Part shown: one piece after another, positions 40,077 through 40,217 of the stretch
Layout: every line of letters starts with the position of its first letter
Numbering within the stretch: the first letter of the stretch is position 1
From: Candidatus Liptonbacteria bacterium
GTDB lineage: Bacteria > Patescibacteriota > Minisyncoccia > UBA6257 > 2-01-FULL-56-20
Assembly: GCA_023244935.1 (NCBI GenBank)
Contig: JAHFLJ010000007.1
Location: 1 to 40,217, forward strand
Reading direction: 5' to 3'
DNA length: 40,217 nucleotides
Translations under genes and position numbers: made by a program
The notes under the pieces: generated by a model
What the model saw: the letters and a program-made list of their open reading frames with translations, nothing else
Told to the model about the DNA's origin: nothing
Databases searched by the model: none

Positions 40077-40105
40077 ATATTACAATGTTTATCCAATTTA
40101 GTCAA
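40077..40105 (-). promoter_or_regulatory. Consensus promoter of the 39406 unit
   Basis: -35 TTGACT (40100-40105), a 17-base spacer, -10 TAATAT (40077-40082). A 30-nt leader carries AGGAGG. Confidence 0.9.
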
Positions 40106-40107
40106 TT

Positions 40108-40135
40108 TTGTTAAAACCTGTGAAAAACCTATAAT
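40108..40135 (+). promoter_or_regulatory. Promoter of the rightward gene at the window end
   Basis: TTGTTA (40108-40113), a 16-base spacer, TATAAT (40130-40135). It is divergent from, and nearly abuts, the promoter of the 39406 unit. Confidence 0.6.
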
Positions 40136-40183
40136 GTAATAGTTCACCAAATAAAACGTCATAATAATAAACAAAATAAAAAC

Positions 40184-40217
40184 ATGGATTTAAAAATCAA
40201 AAACTACCTCGGTATTG
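40184..40217 (+). CDS. Start of a rightward gene, cut by window end
   Basis: Eleven codons, MDLKIKNYLGI, behind AATAAACAAAATAAAAAC, the A-rich non-SD start style. No function can be named. The promoter above would give a leader of about 40 nt. Confidence 0.55.
   Translation, partial: MDLKIKNYLGI

Noticed and set aside
1-40217. CRISPR array, prophage, transposase or restriction system
   Set aside because: I saw no regularly spaced short repeats, cas genes, phage structural genes, IS transposases or restriction/methylase pairs on either strand.

Overview
The window looks like a chromosome segment from a Candidate Phyla Radiation (Patescibacteria), Parcubacteria-like bacterium. The basis is mixed. 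I see an A+T-rich background, many short genes, a phosphoketolase/acetate kinase pair, a sortase, large repeat-built surface proteins anchored by a C-terminal membrane helix, a tRNA interrupted by a group I intron, and dispersed GC-rich palindromes (centre CCTGCCTGCCGG) that I associate with such genomes. The lineage is inference; there is no rRNA here to test it.

Layout. 1-3025: acetate kinase (cut by the window edge) and phosphoketolase, a short route from xylulose-5-P/fructose-6-P to acetyl-P and ATP. 3124-8956: sortase, CAP-domain protein, a PKD-like repeat surface protein, small membrane proteins and MscL. 9031-9933: a G+C-rich secreted-protein gene with its own promoter and terminator. 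9993-12167: a three-gene redox operon (cytochrome b5-like, ferric-reductase-like flavohaemoprotein, second b5-like). 12177-16524: TyrRS, a HAD phosphatase, an unknown protein and an Nramp-type transporter. 16582-19729: paralogous Ca-loop proteins, a broken small gene, a metal-site membrane protein and two more self-contained small genes. 20003-20660: a compact module of a 53-aa membrane protein and a divergent ArsR-like regulator, punctuated by three large palindromes. 20769-21324: intron-containing tRNA-Asn followed by a hairpin array carrying a second copy of the tRNA 3' end. 21465-25203: MarR-controlled efflux operon with two complementary HlyD-type adaptors and an EmrB-type pump. 25208-28721: YgjP-like metallopeptidase, DUF4230 protein, MliC-like lysozyme inhibitor, DUF2127 protein and three self-contained units. 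28740-32284: calcium-type P-type ATPase plus a cation/Ca antiporter. 32331-40217: small membrane protein, zinc-ribbon mini-gene, second Nramp-like transporter, DUF5666-like secreted protein, a 1271-aa surface protein, a hairpin array, another self-contained secreted-protein gene, and the first codons of a rightward gene.

Two expression grammars coexist. Many ordinary genes start leaderless, with a -10 box ending 6-8 nt before the ATG, or behind an A-rich stretch (AATAAAAA-type) without Shine-Dalgarno (SD) sequence. In contrast eight mostly small genes (9085, 16620, 18045, 27090, 28077, 28430, 32571, 39406) each have a promoter, a 5' leader, a strong AGGAGG-type SD and their own intrinsic terminator. 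Six of them are visibly richer in G+C than their neighbours. I regard this set, and the palindrome/ArsR/membrane-protein module at 20003-20660, as the best candidates for undescribed biology.
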